A stretch of 64,000 nucleotides of DNA from Pseudomonas fluorescens (GTDB lineage Bacteria > Pseudomonadota > Gammaproteobacteria > Pseudomonadales > Pseudomonadaceae), in NCBI RefSeq assembly GCF_900636825.1, contig NZ_LR134318.1, positions 4,263,501-4,327,500 on the forward strand, written 5' to 3'. The notes under the pieces are model-generated. The model was not told the DNA's origin. It ran no database searches and was given only the letters and a program-made list of their open reading frames with translations. Position numbers and translations under genes: made by a program. Positions within the stretch are counted from its first letter, which is position 1; every line of letters starts with the position of its first letter. This document shows positions 26,921 to 35,137 of this stretch, piece by piece.

Positions 26921-26933
26921 CCATTTAACCGGC

Positions 26934-26968
26934 AAAAAAAAAGAGGCCCTTTTCAGGGCCTCTTTTTT
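26934..26968. terminator. Bidirectional intrinsic terminator
   Basis: AAGAGGCCCT and AGGGCCTCTT pair around TTTC, with A-run and T-run flanks. It can stop both the DUF3309 transcript and that of the sulfatase gene on the other strand. Confidence 0.92.
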
Positions 26969-27006
26969 TATCGCTTTTTTATCGGTGGACTTTGCCTTTG
27001 CAGTGT

Positions 27007-29100
27007 TTAGTCCGGCTTGCCGTTAATCACACCGGCAGTGTTGTCCATCAGGCTTTTAGTCGCCGTCTGCAGGAACGCTTCGAGTTTGTGTTTCAGCTCC
27101 GCAGTACGCGGCGCGTCAGCAATGACCTCGGCACTTGGGGTGGCGCCCAATTGGTACTGATAGATTTTTGCCGACATGTCCTTGTCTTTCGGCAGCACCA
27201 GAATCTGGTCAGCCGTGACGATGGCGGTGGTCTGCTCGCTGCCCGACGGTTTGATCACGCCGAAACCGGTGTCACCTTCCGGCAGATTGAGCAAGTCACG
27301 GCCCCAGCATTGATGACGTACTTCGCCGCCGAGACGCCCCATGATGGTCGGCACGATATCGATCTGCGTCCCCACGGTGTGGTTACGGGTGCCGAATTTC
27401 TCCTGCATGCCCGGCGCAATCATCAACATCGGCACGTTGAATCGACCCAAGTCCATTTCAGTAATCTGGCGCTCGTTACCGAATCCGTGGTCACCGACGA
27501 TGACGAACAGCGTTTCCTTGAAGTACGGCTCTTTACGCGCCTTTTCGAAGAACTGGCCCAGCGCCCAATCGGAGTAGCGCATGGCGGTCAGGTGTTCGTT
27601 GAGGCTGCCACGGTCGGTCACACGCTCGACCGGCAATGGCGACGGCAATGCGTATGGGGTGTGGTTGGACAAGGTTTGCAGCAGCGCATAGAACGGCTTG
27701 CCGTTTTCCCGCGCCTTCAATTCGATCAGACCGCGATCGAACATGTCCTGGTCGGACACGCCCCAGGTCGGATCGGAGAACACCGGGTCGACGAAGTCGT
27801 TACGGCCAACGAAGTTGGTCATGCCCTGATTGCTGAAGAACCCCGACTGGTTGTCCCAGGCGAAGTCACCGTTGTAGACATAGACGTCGTCGAAGTCACG
27901 CGCGCTGAGCAACTGCGGCAGACCGGACAGTTTGTGGCTGCCTTCCGGGGTCTGCATCAGGTATTCGAAACCCGGCAGATTGGGGAAGCAGGCCATGGTC
28001 GCGAACATGCCCTGGTGGGTGTGCGTGCCGTTGGAGAAGAAGCGGTCGAACAGCAGGCCTTCCTTCGACAGTTTGTCCAGGTAAGGGGTGATGTTGCCCG
28101 GCGCGCCCAGTGCACCGACCGAGTGACCGGCCATGCTTTCCATCAGGATCACGACGACGTTCTTGATCGGCAGGGTCTTGTCGGCCGGCGGCGTGTAGTC
28201 GCGGCGCACGGCAGCGATGTCGGCGTCGACCAGTTTGTCGTCTGGCATGACCAGCATCTCGCGTACCACTTTCTGCGCTTCTTCTTGCGGCAGCGTGGCT
28301 TTCCAGATGTTGTCGCGGTCTTCGCCCATGCGGTCCTTGGCGGCGGCGATCAACGACAACGTGCCATTGAGGCCGAGCTGGTTGGCGAAGTTGGAATCGG
28401 TGGTGTAGACGTCCCCCCAACGCATTGGCGGGCCCTGACGCAAAGTGCCGCGGGCGGCAATTACGCAAATCAGCAAACACACCACGAACACCGCCAGGCG
28501 GGTGTACCACGGCGCTACCTGACGGGTGCCGACGCTGCCGCCGCTGAATGGGCCGCGTGGCCGCGTTGCGCGATCGGCGCCTTTGAACGCCAGGGTCAGA
28601 ATTACCGTACCGACGACCCAGGCCAGCAGATAACGCACGACCGGGAAACCGTACCAAAGCATGCTCGCCACGGTTTTCGGGTCTTCCTTCACGTACTGGA
28701 ACACCAGACCGTTGAGGCGCTGGTGAAACTCGCGGTAGAAGTCCATCTCCATCAGACCGAGGAACAGTGCGATGCTCGACGCGACGGTCAGCCACAACCG
28801 GAAAAAGCCGCGCGCGGCCATGGCGCGGGCACTGAACAGCGCCAGCACCAGCGGAATGCAAAGGTAGACTACCAGGCGCAGGTCGAAACGCAGGCCATTG
28901 GCGAACGCTTCGAAGAAAGTCGCAGCCGGGGTATCAAGGATCATCTCGCGGTTGTAGACCAGCAGCGCGAGGCGCAGCACGGAAAACATCACCATCATGA
29001 CCAGCGCACAAAGTAACGTGTAGGCCAGATGCGATTTGACGGTCGGTTGCAGCAGGCGAGCAGAAGATCGCTGCTGATTCAGGGCGTCCGGGTTTGCCAT
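27007..29100 (-). CDS. LTA-synthase-like membrane sulfatase/phosphotransferase
   Basis: The protein has 697 residues. Five transmembrane helices (about 28-220) precede a large periplasmic alkaline-phosphatase-fold domain (about 320-600). Catalytic features are VVVILMESMAGHS, the nucleophile Thr region SNGTHTHQGMFA, and GDHGFG. The family includes LtaS and the Gram-negative phosphoglycerol transferases MdoB/OpgB. With no teichoic acids in Pseudomonas, a role in decorating periplasmic glucans or another envelope glycan with phosphoglycerol is plausible but inferred. It is monocistronic, with a shared terminator downstream. Confidence 0.85.
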   Translation of the reverse strand: MANPDALNQQRSSARLLQPTVKSHLAYTLLCALVMMVMFSVLRLALLVYNREMILDTPAATFFEAFANGLRFDLRLVVYLCIPLVLALFSARAMAARGFFRLWLTVASSIALFLGLMEMDFYREFHQRLNGLVFQYVKEDPKTVASMLWYGFPVVRYLLAWVVGTVILTLAFKGADRATRPRGPFSGGSVGTRQVAPWYTRLAVFVVCLLICVIAARGTLRQGPPMRWGDVYTTDSNFANQLGLNGTLSLIAAAKDRMGEDRDNIWKATLPQEEAQKVVREMLVMPDDKLVDADIAAVRRDYTPPADKTLPIKNVVVILMESMAGHSVGALGAPGNITPYLDKLSKEGLLFDRFFSNGTHTHQGMFATMACFPNLPGFEYLMQTPEGSHKLSGLPQLLSARDFDDVYVYNGDFAWDNQSGFFSNQGMTNFVGRNDFVDPVFSDPTWGVSDQDMFDRGLIELKARENGKPFYALLQTLSNHTPYALPSPLPVERVTDRGSLNEHLTAMRYSDWALGQFFEKARKEPYFKETLFVIVGDHGFGNERQITEMDLGRFNVPMLMIAPGMQEKFGTRNHTVGTQIDIVPTIMGRLGGEVRHQCWGRDLLNLPEGDTGFGVIKPSGSEQTTAIVTADQILVLPKDKDMSAKIYQYQLGATPSAEVIADAPRTAELKHKLEAFLQTATKSLMDNTAGVINGKPD

Positions 29101-29357
29101 GTCGTTTTAGGACCCATTGAAAGTTGAAGTTGCAAAATACAGCGGCGCCATGCCCTCTTTTGGCCATTCCAGGCCCCGGGGCTTGCGCGGTGCGCAAATG
29201 TTGCACGATCACCCGCACCATTGCTATTGATTACTGCGCCACTGCCGGGCACTTTCATTTAGAGCCGTGCAAGCAGACAAACAGCGCGGGCGAATTGTCT
29301 TGAACGCTTTGTGAAAATTTCGTTCAACGCATATCTGGAAACACAATATAGATACAA
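29101..29357. other. Intergenic region upstream of the sulfatase gene
   Basis: About 260 bp holding the sulfatase promoter region. I see no repeat. An AT-rich segment at 29310-29365 may contain promoter elements. Confidence 0.4.
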
Positions 29358-29387
29358 AACAAAACGCCCCGATTCGATCGGGGCGTT
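29358..29387 (-). terminator. Intrinsic terminator after the START-domain gene
   Basis: On the minus strand ACGCCCC/GGGGCGT form a stem around GATCGAATC, followed by TTTTGTTTTG. Confidence 0.85.
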
Positions 29388-29404
29388 CTGTTTCCGGCGC
29401 GAAA

Positions 29405-30010
29405 TTACTTCTCGGCGCGTTCTTTGAGCGCCTTGAGCGTGTTGAACGGAGCTTCAACCACGAACTTGTTGGCGACCATGGCCGGCACGCTACCGCCCGG
29501 CTCGGTGTGTACTTGATAGGTCACTTCAACCTGATCGCCCTTGGGCACAAACTTCCAGAAGCCTTTGACGGCGGCGACGCGCACGAAGCCCTTTTCTTCA
29601 GGAATGTATTTCGGCACGCCTTCAAGGTTGCGGGTCAGGCTGCCATCGGCACCTTCGACTGTGGTGACTTTGATCACCGAGTCACGCGGGGTCACCGGCC
29701 AAGGCGTATTGAACTGGCTGTAGGTCCAGCTCTGATCGCCTTCATGCTTGAGCAGTTTCTGGCTCTTGCACTCGTGAATCCAGGCGCAGGCGCCGGAGAC
29801 GTCCTCCTGCAAGGCGCGCAGTTTGGCGACGGTGGTTTTCATCAACGCGACGCCCTGATAGGACTTGTAGTCCGAACCCGGCACTTCACTCAGGGAGACC
29901 TTGATGCCGTCTTCGTTCTTGGCAACTTTCCAGTCTTCAGCTCGGGCGACCGATGTCGCCAGCACAGCGGTCAAACCACACAACACGGCGATACGATGCA
30001 GCGAACCCAT
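29405..30010 (-). CDS. Secreted START-domain lipid-binding protein
   Basis: The 201-residue protein has a signal peptide (MGSLHRIAVLCGLTAVLATS, cleavage near ARA-E) and a START/SRPBCC domain: EDWKVAKNEDGIKV, DVSGACAWIHECKSQKLL, NTPWPVTPRDSV. The start ATG 30010 has an AAGGA site. START proteins in Pseudomonas are periplasmic and bind hydrophobic ligands; the ligand is unknown. The gene ends in its own terminator. Confidence 0.85.
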   Translation of the reverse strand: MGSLHRIAVLCGLTAVLATSVARAEDWKVAKNEDGIKVSLSEVPGSDYKSYQGVALMKTTVAKLRALQEDVSGACAWIHECKSQKLLKHEGDQSWTYSQFNTPWPVTPRDSVIKVTTVEGADGSLTRNLEGVPKYIPEEKGFVRVAAVKGFWKFVPKGDQVEVTYQVHTEPGGSVPAMVANKFVVEAPFNTLKALKERAEK

Positions 30011-30051
30011 AGTTTTATTCCTTATTGTTGAAGTTCCGTTGATTGGACACA

Positions 30052-30306
30052 TCATGCCGCCGTCATTTGCTCCCACCAGCCGATCAGTCTGATGGCTTCT
30101 TCCGAGCTGCTACCGCAGGTTTCAACATCGGCGGTGAAGCCCGAACAGACTGCCGGACGCTCCGGACGACCGAAAATGTTGCACAGGTTTTCGTCCGAGA
30201 GTTGTACGCAACGTTCGCCGGCCGGCTTTCCATTGGGCATGCCGGGAATCGGTGAACTGATTGACGGGGCGATGCAGCAAGCGCCGCAGCCTTCACGGCA
30301 TTTCAT
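30052..30306 (-). CDS. YkgJ-family cysteine-cluster protein
   Basis: The 84-residue protein starts at ATG 30306 (MKCREGCGACCIAPSIS). The Cys pattern CxxxCxxCC, followed by Cys residues near 33, 42, 54 and 64, is the CxxCxxCC/YkgJ signature thought to bind zinc or an iron-sulfur cluster. Its function is unknown. It lies 41 bp upstream of the START gene on the same strand. A PsrA-like palindrome sits about 60 bp before the start codon. Confidence 0.8.
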   Translation of the reverse strand: MKCREGCGACCIAPSISSPIPGMPNGKPAGERCVQLSDENLCNIFGRPERPAVCSGFTADVETCGSSSEEAIRLIGWWEQMTAA

Positions 30307-30365
30307 GACGGAAAATCCTCGCATGGAGCGATGTGCCAAAAGAGACGCGGAACAGAGTAACCGCT

Positions 30366-30379
30366 GAAACGGCTGTTTC
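30366..30379. promoter_or_regulatory. PsrA-like operator upstream of the YkgJ gene
   Basis: GAAAC-GGCT-GTTTC matches the (G/C)AAAC-N4-GTTT(G/C) form I recall for the fatty-acid-responsive TetR regulator PsrA. The outer bases (CTGAAAC, GTTTCAA) extend the symmetry. It is a short site, so a chance match is possible. Confidence 0.4.
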
Positions 30380-30472
30380 AAATTGTCTGCACCGGGGTTT
30401 TATGCGATTAGCCAATGTGACTGAGCAGTCTCCGACAAAGTGTCTTATCTGCTGTCCCAGGCTGATTGATTT

Positions 30473-30946
30473 TTACTGCTTGAATTCGAATTCCAATGCC
30501 GCACCTTCGACGTCGTGGCGTTCTTCGTTGCGCAGTTGCAACTGCATTTCGTTGCTGAGCAAACGGCCGTTGAGTTGAAAGCCACTGTTTCTCTCACCGA
30601 ACATTTGCGGCAGGATCGGCTCGCGTTTCGGCATCTCGACGGTGCCTTCAGGTTTCAACTCTTCAACCATGTCTTTGGGCAGACTCAGATCGAGCTTGGC
30701 CGTCGGCAACTTGGTCTTCGCCACTTCGCGCGCAGACTTGGACTTGGACGCAATGGGCGCGCGTTTCTTGACGGTCTTTTGAGTTCGGGCTTTTTTTGCC
30801 GGGGCCTTTTGCGCCGCGGCCGCGGGCTTTTGGGCCGTGCTCGTTACTGCCGGTTTTTCCTGCACGGCGGCTGCCATGACCGCAGGCGCATGCCCGATCA
30901 TCAGCAAACACAACAAGACACCGACGGCAGGAACAATAGCTTTCAT
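30473..30946 (-). CDS. Secreted Lys/Ala-rich protein of unknown function
   Basis: The 157-residue protein has a signal peptide (MKAIVPAVGVLLCLLMIGHA), a low-complexity Ala/Lys/Pro stretch (AAAAQKAPAKKARTQKTVKK, about 35-75) and a more ordered acidic C-terminal half ending EGAALEFEFKQ. Such proteins are sometimes mislabelled translation initiation factor 2 because of the Lys/Ala region. It is restricted to Pseudomonas relatives as far as I recall. Its function is unknown. Confidence 0.65.
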   Translation of the reverse strand: MKAIVPAVGVLLCLLMIGHAPAVMAAAVQEKPAVTSTAQKPAAAAQKAPAKKARTQKTVKKRAPIASKSKSAREVAKTKLPTAKLDLSLPKDMVEELKPEGTVEMPKREPILPQMFGERNSGFQLNGRLLSNEMQLQLRNEERHDVEGAALEFEFKQ

Positions 30947-31025
30947 GGACCCAACGAGACTAACGGCAGAGGGCCATATGCTCGCTCGTTAAGCGTTACA
31001 AGACAAGCAGCCGCTGGGCATCTGT

Positions 31026-32465
31026 TCAGAATCCGCCTGCCGTTTCCTGACAGAGTTGAGTGGCCAACAGGCCCAGCGTCATCAATGCCCGCTCCGCTTC
31101 GCGATTCCATGGAATGCCACAATTGAGACGTATGCAGTGGTTGAACTGCTCGGTATTACTGAAGATCAGCCCCGGTGCGATGCTGATGCCTTGTTGCAAT
31201 GCGCGGATGTGCAATTCCTGGGTATTCACCCTTCCCGGCAAGCTGACCCATAGAATGAAACCACCGGTGGGTCGGGTCATTTGCGTGCCTTCAGGGAAAT
31301 GCTGTTGCACCGCCAACTGGAAGGCGCTGAGGTTCTTCCGATACTCCTGACGGATGTAGCGTAAATGCCGGTCATATCCGCCGTTTTCCAGATAGGCGGC
31401 AATCGCCATTTGCGTCACGCTGCACGCTGAGTGAGTGCTGAAGGTTTGCAGGCGCTGGATTTCCTGCTGGTATTTGCCGGGGATCATCCAGCCGATGCGC
31501 ACACCGGGTGACAGGGTCTTGGAAAAACTTGAACAGTAGATCACCCGATCCAGCCGATCATAGGCTTTGAGTGCTTTGGTGCGGCCCTGCTCGAACATCA
31601 ATTCGCCGTAGATATCGTCTTCGACAATTTGAATATCGAAATCCGAGGCCAGGCGCAGCAGTTGCTTCTGGCGCTCTTCAGGCATGGTGCCACCCAGCGG
31701 ATTGCTCAGCCGCGTGGTCAGCACCAAAGCCTTGATCGACCATTGGTTGGCAGCCAGTTGCAGGGCTTCGAGACTCATGCCGGTGGCGGGATCGCTGGGG
31801 ATCTCGATGACTTTCAGGCCGAGCAGATCAGCCAGTTGCAGCAGGCCGTAGTACGTCGGCGATTCAGCGGCGATCAGATCGCCCGGCCGAGTCAACACAC
31901 GCAGGGACATTTGCAAGGCATCGACACAGCCGTGGGTGATCACCACTTCCGATGGATCGACCACCACGCCGGCGTCACGCATGCGAATCGCCACTTGCCG
32001 GCGCAGCGGCTCGAAACCGGGACTGAACATGTAACTGAATGCGCGCGGGCTGTGGAAACGAGTCACTTTCGCCAACTGCTGATGCAGCGCGCGCACCGGC
32101 AGATAGTCAACGCTGGGCACCGCTGCTCCGAGTGGAAACACACCTTCACGGCGCGATTCGACCAGTACCTGTTGAATGATACTGCTGCGCGTGACCAGAC
32201 CCGGCCGTTCGACCCTGGCGATGTCCGGCGTCGGCGCCGTCAACGCCGGTGTCTGGTGCACGTAATAACCAGACTGCGGGCGTGCGCGGATCAGCCCCTG
32301 ATCTTCGAGATTGGCGTACGCCTGCAACACCGTCGCATGGCTGACATTGAGCTGCGAGCTCATCTTGCGCACCGAAGGCACGCGCTCCCCCGGTTGATAG
32401 ACACCACGGCGAATGTCTTCGGCCAGTTGCTGAGCAATACGTTGGTAGAGCAAGAGATTGGTCAT
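31026..32465 (-). CDS. MocR-family regulator (GntR HTH plus aminotransferase domain)
   Basis: The protein has 479 residues. The N-terminal GntR winged helix is at about 1-70 (GERVPSVRKMSSQLNVSHAT). The C-terminal fold type I aminotransferase domain has the PLP lysine in SSFSKTLSPGVRIGW, plus the EDDIYGELMF and RLNCGIP motifs. MocR proteins (PdxR, GabR) bind PLP and usually control vitamin B6, GABA or amino-acid genes. No such gene adjoins it, so the target is unknown. Direct repeats about 50-80 bp upstream look like its own operator. The ribosome site is poor. Confidence 0.85.
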   Translation of the reverse strand: MTNLLLYQRIAQQLAEDIRRGVYQPGERVPSVRKMSSQLNVSHATVLQAYANLEDQGLIRARPQSGYYVHQTPALTAPTPDIARVERPGLVTRSSIIQQVLVESRREGVFPLGAAVPSVDYLPVRALHQQLAKVTRFHSPRAFSYMFSPGFEPLRRQVAIRMRDAGVVVDPSEVVITHGCVDALQMSLRVLTRPGDLIAAESPTYYGLLQLADLLGLKVIEIPSDPATGMSLEALQLAANQWSIKALVLTTRLSNPLGGTMPEERQKQLLRLASDFDIQIVEDDIYGELMFEQGRTKALKAYDRLDRVIYCSSFSKTLSPGVRIGWMIPGKYQQEIQRLQTFSTHSACSVTQMAIAAYLENGGYDRHLRYIRQEYRKNLSAFQLAVQQHFPEGTQMTRPTGGFILWVSLPGRVNTQELHIRALQQGISIAPGLIFSNTEQFNHCIRLNCGIPWNREAERALMTLGLLATQLCQETAGGF

Positions 32466-32511
32466 GACGCAGCACTCGATTTCACGGGCATTTTATTCTT
32501 GTGTGAAACAA

Positions 32512-32545
32512 TACCGGAACAGTTTAGAAGTGTACTGGGACAGTT
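32512..32545. promoter_or_regulatory. Direct repeats, likely MocR operator
   Basis: TACCGGAACAGTT (32512-32524) and TACTGGGACAGTT (32533-32545) differ at two positions and start 21 bp apart, two helical turns. MocR regulators such as PdxR and GabR bind direct repeats, so autoregulation of the gene beginning at 32465 is likely. Confidence 0.5.
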
Positions 32546-32615
32546 ACCACAATACTCGACCATACAGTGCAGTGTCAGCTACCGACTGTACTGATTTGTG
32601 CGCTGTTCGACAGGC
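32546..32615. other. Short spacer between MocR operator and terminator
   Basis: About 70 bp with further ACTGTACTG- and ACAGTGCAGTGTC-like words that echo the neighbouring direct repeats. No gene is present. With the operator, terminator and REPIN array it makes up the 595-bp gap between the MocR and OmpA-like genes. Confidence 0.4.
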
Positions 32616-32641
32616 GAAAAAAAGCCCGGTATTGCCGGGCT
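32616..32641 (-). terminator. Intrinsic terminator of the PBP-DUF4398-OmpA operon
   Basis: On the minus strand AGCCCGG/CCGGGCT pair around a short loop and are followed by seven T. It stops transcripts coming from the OmpA-like gene after they have passed through the REPIN array. Confidence 0.8.
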
Positions 32642-32647
32642 GCTTCC

Positions 32648-33030
32648 AGGATCCAAGTCAAAATCAAAAGATCGCAGGCTTCGCCAGCTCCTGCAGTATC
32701 TGCATCTCTTGTAGGAGCTGACGAGTGCAACGAGGCTGCGATCTCTTGATTGTGTTTCTCAGGATCAAGATCAAAAGATCGCAGGCTTCGCCAGCTCCTA
32801 CAGTATCTGCATCCCTTGTAGGAGCTGACGAGTGCAACGAGACTGCGATCTTTTGATTGTGTTTTTCAGGATCAAGATCAAAAGATCGCAGGCTTCGCCA
32901 GCTCCTACAGAGGGCGCCGCGTATCTGCATCCCTTGTAGGAGCTGACGAGTGCAACGAGGCTGCGATCTTTTGATTGTGTTTTTTCAGGATCAAGATCAA
33001 AAGATCGCAGGCTTCGCCAGCTCCTACAGA
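32648..33030. repeat. Tandem array of family A REPINs (3.5 units)
   Basis: Units begin at 32648, 32761, 32868 and 32987 (periods 113, 107 and 119). Each has AGATCGCAGGCTTCGCCAGC on the left and GAGCTGACGAGTGCAACGAG (with G/ACTGCGATCT) on the right, joined by TTGATTGTGTTT-TCAGGATCAAGATC. The last unit is only a left arm. Unit 3 carries a small insertion (GAGGGCGCCGC) in its loop. Confidence 0.95.
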
Positions 33031-33060
33031 GGAGCGTCAATCCGGGTTGGCAGGCGCAAT

Positions 33061-33873
33061 TCAGCGGGGGGCGCCGAGTTGGCCTTTTTCGTCGGAGAAC
33101 ACGATCTCCACACGACGGTTCTGTGCCCGCCCACGCTCGGAGGCGTTGACGTCCACCGGGTATTCATCGCCATAACCCTCGACCTTGATGCGCTTGTCAT
33201 CGATGCCCAGATCCATAAGCACATTGGCCACCGACTGTGCACGGTCACGGGACAGTTTGAGGTTTTCCTGCTTGCCGCCGGTGCTGTCGGTATAACCCTC
33301 GATGCGGACCACGCGTTTCGGGTTCAACTGCAAGAACTGGACGATTTTCAGCACCACACGGTTGGCCGAGTTCTTCAGCTCCGCCTCACCTGTGTCGAAC
33401 AGCACATCGCCCAAGGTCATGACCAGACCACGGTCGGTCTGGGTCGTGGCGAGGGCGACAATTTGCTCTTCCAGCCATTTGCCCTGTTGCTGCACGCTGA
33501 GCAGTTTCGACTCGCGCAGGGCCAGTTGCAGACGCTGCCGCTCCAGTTCCAGCTTGGCTGCACGCTCTTCGTTGAGTACCTGATTGGTGTGTTCGCGGGC
33601 GATTTCGCTGTAACGCTGGCTGAGGTAGGCGTAATGCACCACGTCCGAACCGCTGCCCCAGTAGGTCGACAGGCGATCGGCGCGAGCCAGGGACTCGCCG
33701 GCACGGATCACGTCTTTCGGGGCGATACGCAGAACATTGGAGTCTTCTTTGACTGTCTGGAAATCGGCACCGGCCTCTTGCAAAGCGGATTCACTGTGTT
33801 GCCCGGCGCAGCCATAAAGGCTGGCGCAACCGGCCAGGATCAGACCGCCGATGACTTTGGAGGTGAGGCTCAT
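33061..33873 (-). CDS. OmpA-like lipoprotein with DUF4398-type N-terminal region
   Basis: The 270-residue protein has a lipoprotein signal peptide (lipobox LAGC at Cys16), a helical coiled region (about 55-150, RAAKLELERQRLQLALRESK) and a C-terminal OmpA peptidoglycan-binding domain (about 155-260, with DVLFDTGEAELKNSA, GYTDSTGG and NLKLSRDRAQSV). It should anchor the outer membrane to peptidoglycan. The start overlaps the DUF4398 stop by four bases, after a GGGAGG site. It is last in a three-gene operon. Confidence 0.85.
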   Translation of the reverse strand: MSLTSKVIGGLILAGCASLYGCAGQHSESALQEAGADFQTVKEDSNVLRIAPKDVIRAGESLARADRLSTYWGSGSDVVHYAYLSQRYSEIAREHTNQVLNEERAAKLELERQRLQLALRESKLLSVQQQGKWLEEQIVALATTQTDRGLVMTLGDVLFDTGEAELKNSANRVVLKIVQFLQLNPKRVVRIEGYTDSTGGKQENLKLSRDRAQSVANVLMDLGIDDKRIKVEGYGDEYPVDVNASERGRAQNRRVEIVFSDEKGQLGAPR

Positions 33874-34226
33874 TGGGCACCTCCCAGTTGCTTGCGCAGA
33901 CGGGTGATGCGAGTGTTGAGCAGATTCAATTGTTCTTCGCTTTTGTGCGTCAGCACTTTGGCTTCGGCCAGACGAGCATCCAGTTCGGCCTGCTCGGCAC
34001 GCATGCGCGCATTTCGATAGGACTCGTCCGCCATGTTGCCTTTGGCGCGGTCGTACTTGGCTTCGGCCAGTTTCATTTCCGGCACTTCATCTGCGGTGGC
34101 GCCGACGGCCTTGGCCTGCGTGATGGCCTGCTCGGTCAGGCGCATCTGTTCACTGGGTGCCGGATCGGTTGCGCAACCGGCCAGGGCCAGAACGGCCACA
34201 GCCGCGAAAAGAGGTCGAATACTCAC
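33870..34226 (-). CDS. DUF4398 lipoprotein
   Basis: The 118-residue protein has a lipobox LAGC (Cys18) and a mature part that is one long charged helical region (EMKLAEAKYDRAKGNMADES), the DUF4398 pattern. It starts with GTG after AAGGATT. It probably associates with the OmpA-like lipoprotein encoded next, with which it shares the helical domain. Its function is unknown. Confidence 0.82.
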   Translation of the reverse strand: MSIRPLFAAVAVLALAGCATDPAPSEQMRLTEQAITQAKAVGATADEVPEMKLAEAKYDRAKGNMADESYRNARMRAEQAELDARLAEAKVLTHKSEEQLNLLNTRITRLRKQLGGAQ

Positions 34227-34235
34227 TGGGAATCC

Positions 34236-35057
34236 TTACTGTTTTGGGGCACTGACGGGTTGTTGCGGCTGTTGCTGCTGCGCCTTCCAGCGCTCGATGT
34301 TGCGTTGCAGTGCAGCTTCCGTCAGTCCGGACGCGGGCAATTCTGTCATCTTTTTGGCTAGCTGTCCGCGCAACCACGGATCGTTGCAGGCCGAGTTATG
34401 GGAAACCGCAAGGAACAGACCCGGCCGGTCGATGGGTTGTTCGAACGTCGACAGGTCATCAGCCATACCCAACGCCTGCGCGGCGGCGAGCCCCGAGTAT
34501 CGTCCGGCGAGTACAAATTCCACCTCACCGAGCAGCAGTTTCTGCAGGGCTTGAGTGAGGTTGGCTGTCTTGGTCAGGGTCAGATTCTGCTCAGCGAAAG
34601 TAATAAATGCCTGAGTCATTCGAGACTTTTCCGACACTGCACCGGGGTGCCCGTGCAGGTCAGCGGCTTCGCCGTAGACCAGAGTCGAGCCTTTGCGCGT
34701 CCACACCAGATAGTCATTTTCCAGCAGCGGCGGGTGAATGAAATCGAAGTTTTCCAGCTCATTCAGCGTCAGCGGCGCGTCGGCGAGCATGTCCATGCGT
34801 CCGCTGCGCACTTCATCCAGCGCCTGCGAGCGTTTGCCGGCGTAGAGCAGATCGACTTTGATGCCGAGATCTTTCGCCACCTGTCGCAACAGGTCGGCAC
34901 TGGCGCCGATCAACTGCTTGGGATTTTGCGGATCCTGCCAAAGATACGGCGGCGCATCCGGGCTGCCGGTAACGACCAGGCGCTCGCATTTGCCAGTGGC
35001 CATGGCCAAACCTGGCAACAGGGCCAATCCCAACAACCATCTGCAGCGCAGGTCCAT
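34236..35057 (-). CDS. Periplasmic solute-binding protein, amino-acid (PBP3) type
   Basis: The 273-residue protein has a signal peptide (MDLRCRWLLGLALLPGLAMA) and a bilobed family 3 binding domain (VVTGSPDAPPYLWQ, DLLRQVAKDLGIKVDLLYAG, GRMDMLADAPLT). The C-terminus is Gln/Pro-rich. No permease or ATPase gene is nearby, so it may act as a sensor or in envelope biology with the two lipoproteins instead of in uptake. It is the first gene of the operon, with GGAG before the ATG. Confidence 0.8.
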   Translation of the reverse strand: MDLRCRWLLGLALLPGLAMATGKCERLVVTGSPDAPPYLWQDPQNPKQLIGASADLLRQVAKDLGIKVDLLYAGKRSQALDEVRSGRMDMLADAPLTLNELENFDFIHPPLLENDYLVWTRKGSTLVYGEAADLHGHPGAVSEKSRMTQAFITFAEQNLTLTKTANLTQALQKLLLGEVEFVLAGRYSGLAAAQALGMADDLSTFEQPIDRPGLFLAVSHNSACNDPWLRGQLAKKMTELPASGLTEAALQRNIERWKAQQQQPQQPVSAPKQ

Positions 35058-35086
35058 GGCGGAACGCTCCTACTCAAATCCAAGAC

Positions 35087-35115
35087 AAAAAAAAGCCCGA
35101 CCAACAGGCCGGGCT
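35087..35115 (-). terminator. Intrinsic terminator of etfBA
   Basis: On the minus strand AGCCCGG...CGGGCT form a stem followed by eight T, 22 bp after the etfA stop. Confidence 0.88.
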
Positions 35116-35137
35116 CTTTATAAGTGAAGCAGCCGGA

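Noticed and set aside
32648-33030. CRISPR-like impression from regularly spaced repeats
   Set aside because: Repeats are long inverted REP pairs with near-identical spacers, not short direct repeats with unique spacers; no cas genes are nearby.
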